DNA of 64,000 nucleotides from an uncultured Pseudomonadota bacterium. GTDB lineage: Bacteria; Myxococcota_A; UBA796; GCA-2862545. The notes below the pieces were generated by a model, which saw only the letters and a program-made list of their open reading frames with translations, did no database searches and was not told where the DNA came from. The DNA lies in assembly GCA_913061235.1 (NCBI GenBank), contig CAJXTB010000004.1:62001-126000 (forward strand), given 5' to 3'. Shown here piece by piece: positions 1 through 9,834 of this stretch; position 1 is the stretch's first letter, and each line of letters starts with the position of its first letter. Both the position numbers and the translations under genes were made by a program.

Positions 1-3000
1 GGCTGCGACCTCTGCAAGTACACCGACAATACCGTCGTTATCGGGGTCGGACCCTTCTTCCCATAGACCAATATTGTCCAGGTAGACCCCGGAGTCGACG
101 AGCCGGTCGTCGCTGACGAAGGTGAAGCGGGTGCGCACTTGCTGACCGGCCCACGGGGAGAGGTTGAAGGCCATGAGCACGTAGTCGTTGAGGTAGCCTT
201 GGTCGGTCCAAGCCGGGTGTCCGCCGGCCACGGTGCTGTCGTACTCCGGGAATGCGGGCTCAACGTCGAGCCAGCCGCTTCCGGCATCAATCTCTAGGCG
301 GAATCCGTCTCCAGACTCGCCGCGGCTGCTGAAGCGCGCGGTGAGGATGGGCTGCGTGGCAGAGGTCAGGTCGAGTGGCGGCAGGAATAGGTGTTCGTGC
401 GCGAATGAGAAGTAGTTGCCCTCTAGGTTGGTCGCCCAGCCGCGGGTGCCGGAGAACGCTTCACCTGGACCGGAACGAATGGGACCGAGCTGCCAGAGCT
501 GGTGCCAGGGCAGGGTGGCGACCCCTCCAGAACCGTTGTCAAAGTCGAGCCGTTCACCGGGTTGTAGGGGGTCTGCGGACGCGAACCATGCTGGGTTCAG
601 GGCGTCTGTCAGGTCGGACAGCTCAACACTATCGCTGGTTCCGTCGTTGTCGGTGTCTGCGACGAACGGGTCGGTCTGTAGCTGTTCGAACTCGCCAATC
701 ACGCCGAGCAGGCCGTCGTTGTCGGGGTCGCTCGACTCTTCGTGTACGCCGATATCATCAATGTAGACCCCCTCTTCAGTGAGTCTGTCATCTGACGTGA
801 AGGCAATTCGAAGCTCGACTTGCCGGCCGACGTGGTCTGCGAGGGAGACGGCGGCGAGCTCGTATTGGTCGAGGTAGAAGTGGTCTCGCCAGCCTGGGAA
901 GCCGTCCACGCCGATGTCGTGGTACTGGGGGAATGCCGCCAAGACCGGCTCCCACTCGCCGTTTGGCCGGCGGACCTCAACCCGAGTGGTGTCGCCGTCT
1001 TCAGAGCGGTTGTGCATGCGGAAGGACAGCGTGGGGTTGATGCCGTCCGTTAGCTGTACTGGAGGAAGGTACAGGTACTCTTCGGCATCGCTAAAGTAGG
1101 TGCTGTCGAGGTCCGTTCCCCAGGCGAAAGACCCCGTGTGGCCGCCGGATGCGCCGGAAGTCGGTGTGCCATACTCCCACAGCTCACCAATGGTCGCGAG
1201 CCCGCCGTTGTCGAGCTGCAGGCTCTCTTCATGGTCGAGGGGCCATGGAATGGTATCGGGTGTCCAAGCAGGATTGTCGCCAGAGCTTCCGGCGATGACT
1301 TCGGCGCCATCTGTGAAGCCGTCGCCGTCTGTATCGGGTAGGAAGGGATTGGTATTGTGGACCACGACTTCGTTGAGAATGCCTGGCAGTCCATCATTGT
1401 CCGGGTCGTCGGACTCATCATAGAAACCCATGGTGTCGACGTAGGCGCCTAGGCTGGTGCTGTTGGCATTGGCGCGAAAGGTGACGCGGAGCAATGCGCG
1501 TTGTCCGGCGTACTCGGCCAAGGATGCGACGATGATGTCGTAGTCGTCTCGGTAGCCGAGGCGTTGCCAACCGGGTTGTCCGTCCGCATCGAAGCCTTCG
1601 CGCCGAGGAAGGGTCTCCACGAGCGGGCTCCAGCCGTTGTCTGGGTCTAGGACCTCGACACCTAGGGCATCTCCGCTTCCGGTACGAACCCATGCTGCCA
1701 TGACGAACGACGGTTCCGCTGCCGTTGACAAGTCCACAACCGGCAAGCACAGCACACCCGTCTCATTGCTCGAGTAGTTGCCGGACAGGTTGGTCGCCCA
1801 GGCGCGAATCCCGGAGAAGGCGCGGAAGGGGCCGCTGATTGGGAGGCCAAGCTCCCAGACGCCGCCATCGACCTGGACGCCGTCGGTGTCTTCTTCAAAG
1901 TCTAGGATGGTATTGGTCTGTACGACGGGGCGGTTGACGCCGCTGATGACCACGCCGATGTCGTCGGTGTCGGTCAGGCCATCGTTGTCGGTCACGGTCA
2001 GGCGCAGTCGGACGACCTCACCACAGGCCGTTGGGGGCGCTTGCAGGCCGGTTGTTGCGGCGTTGGTGGCCAGCAATTCTACGGGAGGACCATCGATCTG
2101 CTCCCACAGGTAGCTGACGATGGTTCCGTCTTGGTCGCTTGCCATCCCTTCGATGACCACGAGCTGGTCACTGTCGACGAACTTGTCGTCTCCGGCGTCT
2201 GCGACGGGCGGGAACAGCTGTGCACGGACGTGGACGTCGACGGTGTCCGTGCCGGATGCCCCCTCGTTGTCGATGCCGGTCAGGCTGAACGACAGTGTGG
2301 CGTCGTTGGCAATGAGGGGGGCTGTAAATCCGCTGGTGGGGCCGTCCGCATTGGAGAGGGTGACGGATGGACCGGCCGTCTGTTCCCACTGCCAGCTGAC
2401 GATACTGCCGTCGGGGTCTGTGCCCGAGCCGAGTAGGTTGACTTGGCTGGCAATGCGCACGTTCTGTGTGGGGCCAGCATCTACGATGGGCTCTTGATTG
2501 CGCGGGCGTACCGTGACAGTAACCTCGTCACTTCCTTCGTTACCGGCGTCATCTGTAGCGGTGAGTCGGAAGGTGAGCAGGGTCTCGTCGAGAACGTCTG
2601 GAAGCACCAAGACTGTGCTGGGCGAGTCCGGGGTGACGAGAGTCGCAGAGACGCCGCCGAGCTGAGTCCACAGGTAGGTCTCAATGACGCCGTCTACGTC
2701 GTCGGCGCCCCCGTTCAGGTCGACTTCCGTCTGCTCGAAGGCGGTGAAGTCGTCTCCGGCGTAGGTAGATGGGCCTTGATCAAACGGCAATACCAAGATG
2801 ACAGTGTCGTCGAAGGACGAGGCGCCATCCGTGTCTGTGGCGGTCAGGCGCAACGTGAGTGTGGTCTCGACGTCTACCGGCGGAGCGATGAACGTGGCGG
2901 AAGCGGAGCCGGTCTGGGTGAGGATGACGGAGGGGCCGTTGATCTGAGTCCACAGAGTCGAGGCGATGCCCCCGTCCACATCAACAGCGTCTCCGAGTAG

Positions 3001-3711
3001 CTGGACTTCGGTGTTCTCGTTGACGGTCTGGTCGTCGTTGGCGTTGACCAAGGGTGGGTCGTTGGCGTCCAAGATGGTCACCACAAGCTGGTCGGTTGCG
3101 GTGCCGCCTTCATCGTCGGCCACCGTCAGTGAGAAGGTCAGCTCGGTAGGCTCGTCGACATCCGGTGCGCGAAACGAGGTAGCGGGTGCACCAATGTTCG
3201 CGATTGTGACGTCAGGTCCGGCGGTCTGCTGCCAGTCCCAGGACACAATGAAGCCATCGTCGTCTGAGGCGTCTCCGGTGATGACGACGTCTGTGCGCTC
3301 GTTGGCGTCAAAGGCCTCTCCGGCATCCACGACGGGGTCTTCGTTGACCGGTAGGACGACGACATCCACGTCGTCGAACAGCTCGAAGCCATCGTTGTCT
3401 TCGGCTTCAAAGCGGAAGGTGTAGGTCACGCGGTCTTTGGTGGCCGGGGCCTCAAATGTGGCGGTCTCGCCGGTGACACTCAGTTCGATGTCTTCGGGAC
3501 CCGTCAGCATGCGCCAGGAGGTCGCGACGATGTCTCCATCGGTGTCGTCTGCTTGGCCAATAAGCACGACGGTGTCGGTCTCGTCCACCTCTTGATCGGC
3601 GCCAGCGTTGGCGGTGGGAAGCCCCTCAAAATCTTCGAAGTCAATCGGGGCGACGGTGATGTCGGGGCCCTTGCATGCAGTGAGGGCGAGGAGAATGACG
3701 AGCGTGCGCAT
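1..3711 (-). CDS. Large PKD-repeat surface lipoprotein, 3' end missing
   Basis: The reading frame is open from an ATG at 3711 to the left edge (1237 codons), so the C-terminus is outside the window. The first 16 residues are a lipoprotein signal with lipobox LTAC, so it should be lipid-anchored and envelope-exposed. Residues about 30-600 hold six PKD/REJ-like repeats of roughly 95 residues, each with a DAGxDQ-type start and a DxDG...W.Q..GP core. After that come three modules of about 230 residues, starting near 600, 830 and 1060. They resemble the MAM-like domain of immune-inhibitor-A peptidases (ATNLxGNY) and are linked by DPDNDG calcium-binding motifs. Family knowledge suggests adhesion or polymer binding. 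No catalytic domain is visible in the part present. It is transcribed away from the secreted-protein gene at 3947. Confidence 0.88.
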   Translation of the reverse strand, partial: MRTLVILLALTACKGPDITVAPIDFEDFEGLPTANAGADQEVDETDTVVLIGQADDTDGDIVATSWRMLTGPEDIELSVTGETATFEAPATKDRVTYTFRFEAEDNDGFELFDDVDVVVLPVNEDPVVDAGEAFDANERTDVVITGDASDDDGFIVSWDWQQTAGPDVTIANIGAPATSFRAPDVDEPTELTFSLTVADDEGGTATDQLVVTILDANDPPLVNANDDQTVNENTEVQLLGDAVDVDGGIASTLWTQINGPSVILTQTGSASATFIAPPVDVETTLTLRLTATDTDGASSFDDTVILVLPFDQGPSTYAGDDFTAFEQTEVDLNGGADDVDGVIETYLWTQLGGVSATLVTPDSPSTVLVLPDVLDETLLTFRLTATDDAGNEGSDEVTVTVRPRNQEPIVDAGPTQNVRIASQVNLLGSGTDPDGSIVSWQWEQTAGPSVTLSNADGPTSGFTAPLIANDATLSFSLTGIDNEGASGTDTVDVHVRAQLFPPVADAGDDKFVDSDQLVVIEGMASDQDGTIVSYLWEQIDGPPVELLATNAATTGLQAPPTACGEVVRLRLTVTDNDGLTDTDDIGVVISGVNRPVVQTNTILDFEEDTDGVQVDGGVWELGLPISGPFRAFSGIRAWATNLSGNYSSNETGVLCLPVVDLSTAAEPSFVMAAWVRTGSGDALGVEVLDPDNGWSPLVETLPRREGFDADGQPGWQRLGYRDDYDIIVASLAEYAGQRALLRVTFRANANSTSLGAYVDTMGFYDESDDPDNDGLPGILNEVVVHNTNPFLPDTDGDGFTDGAEVIAGSSGDNPAWTPDTIPWPLDHEESLQLDNGGLATIGELWEYGTPTSGASGGHTGSFAWGTDLDSTYFSDAEEYLYLPPVQLTDGINPTLSFRMHNRSEDGDTTRVEVRRPNGEWEPVLAAFPQYHDIGVDGFPGWRDHFYLDQYELAAVSLADHVGRQVELRIAFTSDDRLTEEGVYIDDIGVHEESSDPDNDGLLGVIGEFEQLQTDPFVADTDNDGTSDSVELSDLTDALNPAWFASADPLQPGERLDFDNGSGGVATLPWHQLWQLGPIRSGPGEAFSGTRGWATNLEGNYFSFAHEHLFLPPLDLTSATQPILTARFSSRGESGDGFRLEIDAGSGWLDVEPAFPEYDSTVAGGHPAWTDQGYLNDYVLMAFNLSPWAGQQVRTRFTFVSDDRLVDSGVYLDNIGLWEEGSDPDNDGIVGVLAEVAA

Positions 3712-3946
3712 GAGGCCTCGGGAGAGTCGGCGGGGGGCGCACTCTAGCGGGAAAGCGAGGCGAGCGAACTGAAAACTTCTGTGGGGTCGACACGGGGGTT
3801 GGTCGCTTGTTTTGAGATGTGGCTGGCTGGCGTGGATGACGCGGCAGTCCATGAGCGGGGTGCGACTCACCTTCAGGGGCGCCTCGCCGAGGATGGCGTG
3901 GTACTGGCTGTTACCCACGGTGGACGTTGGTCTTGGAGGGCGAGAG

Positions 3947-4912
3947 ATGGTTCGCGTATTGGGTTGTTTGTTGCTGTTGTTACCCTCCGTTGCACTGGCT
4001 GTTCCTTCGGTTCTCACCCACCAGGGACGGGTCCTGGCTGCGGATGGAGGGCCGATAAATGGCACGGTCGATATCACCGTCTCCTTGTTCGACGAAGTGG
4101 ACTCCGCAGCGTCGTTTTGGACCCGGACGTACTCGGATGTCTTCGTTGAGGACGGCTACTATGCGCTGCGCCTTGTGACGGATGACACCGGAAATCCCAT
4201 CCGTGTATTGGACCTGGCGGATGGCGAAGTCTGGCTTCAGTCGTCCGTTGCCGGGCAGGTAATGGGTGCGCGCCAGGCCATTGTGAGCACGCCGTACGCC
4301 ATGATGGCTGGCGGCGTTCAGCTGCCCGCTGCCGAAGCCGGTGAGTGTGAGACGCCGGGCGTCTTGGGATACGACGCTGCCACTGGCGACATGCTGCTGT
4401 GTCACGGCGGTACCTTCCAGACAATCGCCTCGGCCGACGACTCTCCCGGTGGCGGTTCTGGCACTATTGTTGGCGTTCGTAATCCCGGACGGGCTGCGGA
4501 ATGGGCACTGTTGCAGGTCCAGGAAACAACGCCAGTCCCCAACATGGCCGCGTGGCGTGATGTGTGCATCGCAGCTGGCCTTGGCGTTCCAGCATCCATC
4601 GAAAACAACGTGAATTGCCTAGGGAATGTAGGGGAGCCTCGGTACCTAGTGACCTCCGAGTGCAACATGCTCGACCAAGGCGGGGACACGTGGCGGGCGA
4701 ATGCAGCGGTGTTCCAGTCTGACTTCTCGGGTGGCCTGCTTCACTTCCTTCGCTATGCGAACTCGGGCAACGCGCAATGGACCAAGATGCAGTGCAACGC
4801 CGCTCAGCCAGGAGCGCGCAGTGAGAGCACGTGCGCGTCGAACCAGGGCAGTGGCACCAGCGCCCTTTTGCTGAATGCGGGTGATTGGTTGACCTGCGCG
4901 CGACCCATCTAG
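3947..4912 (+). CDS. Secreted protein of unknown function
   Basis: A 321-residue protein. I chose ATG 3947 because a GGAGG-type ribosome site lies about 8 bases upstream and the protein then opens with a clean signal peptide (hydrophobic stretch ending VALA). Residues about 20-120 form a beta-rich domain opening with LTHQGRVL and ending in a STPYAMMA motif, a pattern I associate with secreted proteins of Myxococcota-like bacteria. A glycine-rich linker follows. The last 130 residues contain several cysteines (at least six), suggesting disulfides. I do not recognise the C-terminal domain. The gene converges on the lipoprotein gene ending at 4937, with 24 bases between them. Confidence 0.8.
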   Translation: MVRVLGCLLLLLPSVALAVPSVLTHQGRVLAADGGPINGTVDITVSLFDEVDSAASFWTRTYSDVFVEDGYYALRLVTDDTGNPIRVLDLADGEVWLQSSVAGQVMGARQAIVSTPYAMMAGGVQLPAAEAGECETPGVLGYDAATGDMLLCHGGTFQTIASADDSPGGGSGTIVGVRNPGRAAEWALLQVQETTPVPNMAAWRDVCIAAGLGVPASIENNVNCLGNVGEPRYLVTSECNMLDQGGDTWRANAAVFQSDFSGGLLHFLRYANSGNAQWTKMQCNAAQPGARSESTCASNQGSGTSALLLNAGDWLTCARPI

Positions 4913-4936
4913 GGGCTGCATTTTCAAAAAAAACCC

Positions 4937-5626
4937 TTAGAATGGGCCTTCGTCAATGTCCGCGCCTTCGTCGTCTTGCAGCCGATCGAAGGTGAGGTCG
5001 GCGGTGATGGTGCCGAGTGCTGCGCCGCTGAGCGACTGAAGGTCGAGCGACGACAGCGCGGTGCCTGTCACCGAGGTCTCCGCCACCATGCGGACGAAGT
5101 CGTTGTCGCACTCGACCACACAATCGCTGCTGTAGGTGGTCGTAGTCTCCATGCGGCATGTGGCTTCATCGGCATTGCCTTCGCACTCGGTGTCGGCGTA
5201 TGCCGCGCCTTTGCTGTCGCAGTAGGCCTCGCAGCTTGCTGTAGTGGCCTGCACTTCGCCGCGAACCACAATGTCGGTCACCAGCGCGACGTCGAGGTCG
5301 GGAACGTCACATCCACTAGGGGGCTGTGCTTCGACAACGGCCATGGAGGCTACGTAGGTACCGTCGTTGTTGACCTCTGCGTTTCCTTCATACAGCGCGG
5401 TGAAGGCCCCAGTCACGCTGTCTGCGGCGCACTCTGCTCCGGGTACTGCGAACTCACCTGTGCCTTCAGCACGGACTTCAACGAAGAAGCCGTCTGGTCG
5501 TGCCGGCTCATCTGCGGTCTGGGACGACTCGACGTACTGGGCGTTGCCCGTAGACTCAGTCTCGGCGTCTTCATCGGCGCAGGCGGTCACGAGGGCAATC
5601 AGCAAGAGCGGGGTCAAGCGGTTCAT
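4937..5626 (-). CDS. Small acidic lipoprotein of unknown function
   Basis: A 229-residue protein starting at ATG 5626 with a lipoprotein signal peptide and lipobox LVTAC, so probably membrane-anchored in the envelope. The linker after the Cys is acidic and low-complexity. The body has about ten cysteines, including a CEAYCDSKGA cluster, suggesting a disulfide-stabilised extracytoplasmic domain. The C-terminus is very acidic. I recognise no family. It is divergent from the secreted-protein gene at 5825, with a shared upstream region of about 200 bases. Confidence 0.8.
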   Translation of the reverse strand: MNRLTPLLLIALVTACADEDAETESTGNAQYVESSQTADEPARPDGFFVEVRAEGTGEFAVPGAECAADSVTGAFTALYEGNAEVNNDGTYVASMAVVEAQPPSGCDVPDLDVALVTDIVVRGEVQATTASCEAYCDSKGAAYADTECEGNADEATCRMETTTTYSSDCVVECDNDFVRMVAETSVTGTALSSLDLQSLSGAALGTITADLTFDRLQDDEGADIDEGPF

Positions 5627-5824
5627 GTCATCTCTCTTCGGCGGTCAGTGGGGACGTGTGTGGGCATGACACGGATGACGGAAGAATGCTCCCGGAGTGA
5701 AATGTGGGTGAGTGGTCCGCCTTTGGGTCTGCCATCGCAATGGTTTTCATGTGGATGCGAGCCGGGACTTGAATCAATAAGAGGTGGCCGCACGATTTCA
5801 TGTGTATTGTTGAGGAGCTGTCGT

Positions 5825-6388
5825 ATGTGGATGAAAAGCCTGTTTTTGACCATTCTTTTGGTTGGTTCCGCCCCTGTGCAAGCCGCTGATGTGGGCGCTT
5901 TGGACGGGGATGTGGTGCTCTCCCGAGCTGATGTCCTTCAGATCTACTCTGCCATCGTCTCGGATTCACTTGGTGACGTCTTGAGTCGTAATGCTCAACT
6001 CTCCATGACCATCCAGGAAATGGAAATGACTTTGGCCGACGCCAATGGTCGAGTCCACTTGGACGTGATGTTGACCATTCCTGTCGCCAGGCACCTACAA
6101 AAAACCCCGCCGGCGGAGCAGATGGCAGCCGTTGCTTCCATGCGCGAGGCCTTTGCCGACATGATTCTGTCGCTTGGAGAGCGGTCGGACGGCCAAGCAG
6201 GAATGTTCAACAACATCCCTGTGGCCAGGTCATCCAGTGATGCATCGCTTGGCAAGTATATGGCTTCGATCACTCGGAGCGACGTGGTGGTCAACATTGG
6301 CTTTCTGTTCGAGGGAGACGCGAAGCTGTACGCATCCGCCACGGCACAAGGCGTACAATTCGCGCCGGATGCGCCTACAATTCCCTAA
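5825..6388 (+). CDS. Small secreted protein of unknown function
   Basis: A 187-residue protein. ATG 5825 is preceded by GAGGAG at a good distance and begins a signal peptide ending PVQAA; a much longer upstream extension in the same frame runs antisense through the neighbouring lipoprotein gene and is not credible. The mature part is soluble, with a helix-rich middle (about residues 75-130) and no recognisable catalytic motif. Its last four bases overlap the end of ileS on the other strand. I do not recognise the family. Confidence 0.75.
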   Translation: MWMKSLFLTILLVGSAPVQAADVGALDGDVVLSRADVLQIYSAIVSDSLGDVLSRNAQLSMTIQEMEMTLADANGRVHLDVMLTIPVARHLQKTPPAEQMAAVASMREAFADMILSLGERSDGQAGMFNNIPVARSSSDASLGKYMASITRSDVVVNIGFLFEGDAKLYASATAQGVQFAPDAPTIP

Positions 6389-9300
6389 GCCTTACTCAGA
6401 TGCAGCCCAATCACCGACTTGCCAAGCTTGCTCTCGCTCGCGTCGGCGTGGTCGGCTTGCTCGAATGATGTCGCGAGTGTCCACTCCATCAGTGCGTCTC
6501 GATGCTCTGTGATGGCCGCGACAATCACGTCGTCTTGGCTCTGCCAGGTCACGCTGATGCGGTCGCTCACTTCGAAGTCGTTCGCTTTGCGGGCGTCTTG
6601 AATGAGACGGTTCACATCGCGTGCGATGCCGGCGCGCTTGAGCTCGGGTGTGATGGTCGTATCCAACAAGGCGATGGTGTCGCCTTGGGAGACGTGGACC
6701 AGGTGCTTGGGAAGTTCGGTGCTCACCAAGATGTCACCTGGCTCAAGCAGGATGGCCTGACCGTCGAGGTCTAGTGTTCCGCCTTCCAGCAGGGCTGTGA
6801 CGTCCTGCGTGGCAATGTGCGTGGCAATGGCCTTCATGAACTTGCCGTACTTCCTACCCAGGGTCTTGAAGTTGGCCTTGTAGCTCTCGCTGACCAAGTC
6901 GCTGACGTCGTCCACCAGCTTAATCCCCTCAAAGTTGCACTCTTCGAGGATCTGGGCGGTGGAGTTCGGGTCTAGCAAGACAGCGCGCTCGGCGTCATCT
7001 GCGGGCTTGACGGTCATGATGCCGAGCGGTTGACGGATCTTGATTTTGCTATCATTACGAAGGGCCAAGCCCATGTTCTTGATGCGCAAGACGGTCTCGA
7101 CTCGGGCTTCCAGTGGTGGATTGACAAACTGCTCTTGAACCTGTGGGAACGGTAGCAAGTGAACGCTCTCGGGTGAGGCGTCGTCATGGCTTCGGACGAG
7201 GTTCTGGTACATGTCGTCGGTGAAGAATGGCAGGATGGGAGCCATCAAGCGGTTGAGCGTGGTGAGCACCGTGTAGAAGGTGAAGTACGCGCTCTGCTTG
7301 TCTGGTGAGTCGGCGCCCCAGAAGCGATTGCGACTCCGGCGAAGCCACCAGTTGGACAGCTCGTCCACGAAGCGCTCGAAGCTCTTGATGAACACATGCA
7401 GACCGAACTTGGCGTACGAGGTGTGTGCATCTGCAACCAAGCCCTGTAGACGGGACAAGACCCACGCGTCGAGCTCGGACAGTTCGGGTTGGTCGGTCGT
7501 CGGCGTGTAGTTGTCAGCGATTGCGTACGTGAGGAAGAAGCTGTAGCAGTTCCACCAGGTCAGCAGCTTCCGACGGACATCGCTTGCGAGCTTGGCAGGT
7601 TTGCCACCCTCTTTTGGAAGGTCCGGAAACGAGAGGTTCTGAACAGGATTCTGAGCGCAGAACAGGTAGCGCATGATTTCAGCACCCAGCGCATCTGCCG
7701 CTTCGTCAAAGGCAATCGAGTTGCCCGTGGACTTGTGCATCTCGGCGCCGCGTTCGTCGCGAACCAATGCATGGCCGAGGAGGGTCTTGAATGGGGCGCG
7801 GCCGGTCATCATGGCGCTCATGGAGAGCAATGCGTAGAACCAGTTGCGGAACTGACCGGGGAAGCACTCAACGACGAAGTCGGCCGGGAACCACTTTTCC
7901 CAGTGCTCGGGGTCTGTTTGGGAAAACAGGGTCGAGTAGGGGACGATGCCGGCGTCAAGCCATGGATTGCCAACGTCTGTGGTGCGGTGGCAGGTGCCTC
8001 CACACTTTTCGCAGTCGATGGTGACCGCATCTACCCACGGACGATGGGGGCTGTTGCCTTCGAGAACGTCCAGGCCGGCGGTTGCCTTTTCATGAAGCTC
8101 GGCTTCGGAGCCAAGGACATGGAAGTGCTCGCAGTCGTCACAGACCCAGAACGGCAGTGCCAAGCCCCAGAAGCGCTTTTTACTGATCATCCAGTCGCCC
8201 ATATTCATGAGCCAATCGCGCTCCCGCGCTTCACCATCTTGCGGAATCCAGCGGACGTCGCCGACGATGTCTTGGATGCGTTCCCGCCAATCCATGCGAA
8301 TGAACCACTCGTCTACCAAGCGGAAGACAAGCTCTTCTTTGCAACGCCAGCAGTGTGGGTAGACGTGTGGGTAGCTCTCTTTGGCCAAGAGCAAACCGCG
8401 GTCTTTGAGGTCTTTGATGATGTCGTCTGCGACGCCATGGACGCTGCGACCGCTCCATTCGCCGAACCCGTCGATGTACTCGCCAGCTTCGTTGAGTGGC
8501 GCGATGATTGGAAGGTCTAGCTCACGGCCTAGGTGGCCATCTTCTGCGCCACAGCCAGGGGCAATGTGAACAATGCCGGTACCTTCGCCTTCGCCGACCA
8601 TGTCCCAGGCAATCACCCGGTGGGCTTGCTTAGACGTGGGTTTGTTGGCGGCAGTCTCGTCCGTGTAGGGAGATAGCCCGCCCGGGGTGTTTTGTGCTTC
8701 CAACGCGTCAAACGGGCCGTCGTAGGTCAGGCCAATGAGGTCGCTACCCTTCAGCTCTTCCAGGATTTCGACCTCTGCCGTCCCTTTGAGAATGGTGTTG
8801 AGGCTGTGCAGCGTGTGCTTTTGACGCTCGCCTGCGGCTTCTAGGTTTTGAATCCGCGCGGCTTCGTAGTTGCCCTTGCCCACGTACAGAATCCAGTCCC
8901 CGTGCCGAATCTTCAGGTACGTAGACTCGGGATTGACCGCTGCTGCAACGTTGCTGGTGAGGGTCCACGGTGTGGTTGTCCAGACGAGCAGCGCCTCATT
9001 CTCTCGGTCGTGCAAAGGAAACCGCACGAAGACACTGGTGTGCTTCGTGATTTTTCGCCCTTCGGCGACTTCCATCTGAGACAGCCCGGTTCCGCAACGA
9101 CTGCACCACGGCATGATGTCGGTGCCACGGTAGACATGCCCACCTTCGTGGCACTTCTTCAGGAAGCTCCAGATGGTGTAGTTGTTCTCTTTTGCGAAAG
9201 TGAAGTAGCTACCGCCGTTGCCCTTCGCGCCGAGCTGACCAATGACTTCTGCCGGCGTGCCGGACATCGTGGCTCCGCTCGGGGAGGTGATGGTGATTTT

Positions 9301-9786
9301 GTCGGCGCCGTCCTTGAGAGCCTTGGCGAGCTCCCGAAGTGTGTCGGGGTCGTCCCAGTCGGTCCAGTAGCCTAGGCGGACGGACTGCTCTGTCTGGCGC
9401 GCGGCGAACGTCAGTACGCGTTCTTTGCAGCGGTTGACGAACTTGTCGATGCCATACTCAACAATGTCCCGCTTGGTCTCGAAGCCGAGTTCCTTTTCAA
9501 CTTCTACTTCAACCCAGAGGCCCTGGCAGTCGAAGCCACTTTGGTAGCGCAGTTCCTTGCCGTGCATTGCGTGGTAGCGCTGGAACACGTCCTTGTAGGT
9601 ACGACCCCATGCGTGGTGAACGCCCATTGGGTTGTTCGCGGTGATGGGGCCGTCCTGGAAGGACCAAGTCTCGCCGCCTTCGTTCTGCGCGCGCAGAGCA
9701 GTGAAGATGGCTTTGTCCTGCCAGAACGCGAGCATCTTGTGTTCGATGGCGGGAAAATCAGGGATGCGGTCGGCGGGCTTGAACAT
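6385..9786 (-). CDS. ileS: Isoleucyl-tRNA synthetase with altered HIGH and KMSKS motifs
   Basis: An 1133-residue class I synthetase that charges tRNA-Ile in the cytoplasm. Architecture, length and the CP1 editing region (WTTTPWTLTSN) fit the long, eukaryote-like IleRS type (IleRS2). The first signature, normally HxGH, reads G55-V-H-H58 within NPMGVHHAWGRTYKD. The KMSKS loop reads EMHKSTGN (bases 7729-7743). In studied IleRS2 enzymes, exchange of the first His and the Gly (GxHH) goes with extreme mupirocin resistance. I chose ATG 9786, with GAGG nine bases upstream, over a GTG eight codons earlier. It lies 48 bases after a lipoprotein gene on the same strand. Confidence 0.97.
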   Translation of the reverse strand: MFKPADRIPDFPAIEHKMLAFWQDKAIFTALRAQNEGGETWSFQDGPITANNPMGVHHAWGRTYKDVFQRYHAMHGKELRYQSGFDCQGLWVEVEVEKELGFETKRDIVEYGIDKFVNRCKERVLTFAARQTEQSVRLGYWTDWDDPDTLRELAKALKDGADKITITSPSGATMSGTPAEVIGQLGAKGNGGSYFTFAKENNYTIWSFLKKCHEGGHVYRGTDIMPWCSRCGTGLSQMEVAEGRKITKHTSVFVRFPLHDRENEALLVWTTTPWTLTSNVAAAVNPESTYLKIRHGDWILYVGKGNYEAARIQNLEAAGERQKHTLHSLNTILKGTAEVEILEELKGSDLIGLTYDGPFDALEAQNTPGGLSPYTDETAANKPTSKQAHRVIAWDMVGEGEGTGIVHIAPGCGAEDGHLGRELDLPIIAPLNEAGEYIDGFGEWSGRSVHGVADDIIKDLKDRGLLLAKESYPHVYPHCWRCKEELVFRLVDEWFIRMDWRERIQDIVGDVRWIPQDGEARERDWLMNMGDWMISKKRFWGLALPFWVCDDCEHFHVLGSEAELHEKATAGLDVLEGNSPHRPWVDAVTIDCEKCGGTCHRTTDVGNPWLDAGIVPYSTLFSQTDPEHWEKWFPADFVVECFPGQFRNWFYALLSMSAMMTGRAPFKTLLGHALVRDERGAEMHKSTGNSIAFDEAADALGAEIMRYLFCAQNPVQNLSFPDLPKEGGKPAKLASDVRRKLLTWWNCYSFFLTYAIADNYTPTTDQPELSELDAWVLSRLQGLVADAHTSYAKFGLHVFIKSFERFVDELSNWWLRRSRNRFWGADSPDKQSAYFTFYTVLTTLNRLMAPILPFFTDDMYQNLVRSHDDASPESVHLLPFPQVQEQFVNPPLEARVETVLRIKNMGLALRNDSKIKIRQPLGIMTVKPADDAERAVLLDPNSTAQILEECNFEGIKLVDDVSDLVSESYKANFKTLGRKYGKFMKAIATHIATQDVTALLEGGTLDLDGQAILLEPGDILVSTELPKHLVHVSQGDTIALLDTTITPELKRAGIARDVNRLIQDARKANDFEVSDRISVTWQSQDDVIVAAITEHRDALMEWTLATSFEQADHADASESKLGKSVIGLHLSKA

Positions 9787-9834
9787 GGAGACCTCGGAAG
9801 GGACGGCCACATAATCCGTCTACGCAGCGGTTGG

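Noticed and set aside
4913-4936. A-rich run between convergent genes as an intrinsic terminator
   Set aside because: It has an eight-A run but only a GGG/CCC stem; the support is too weak.
7489-8520. Plus-strand frame of 343 codons inside ileS
   Set aside because: ileS on the other strand is certain; this frame has no family motif.
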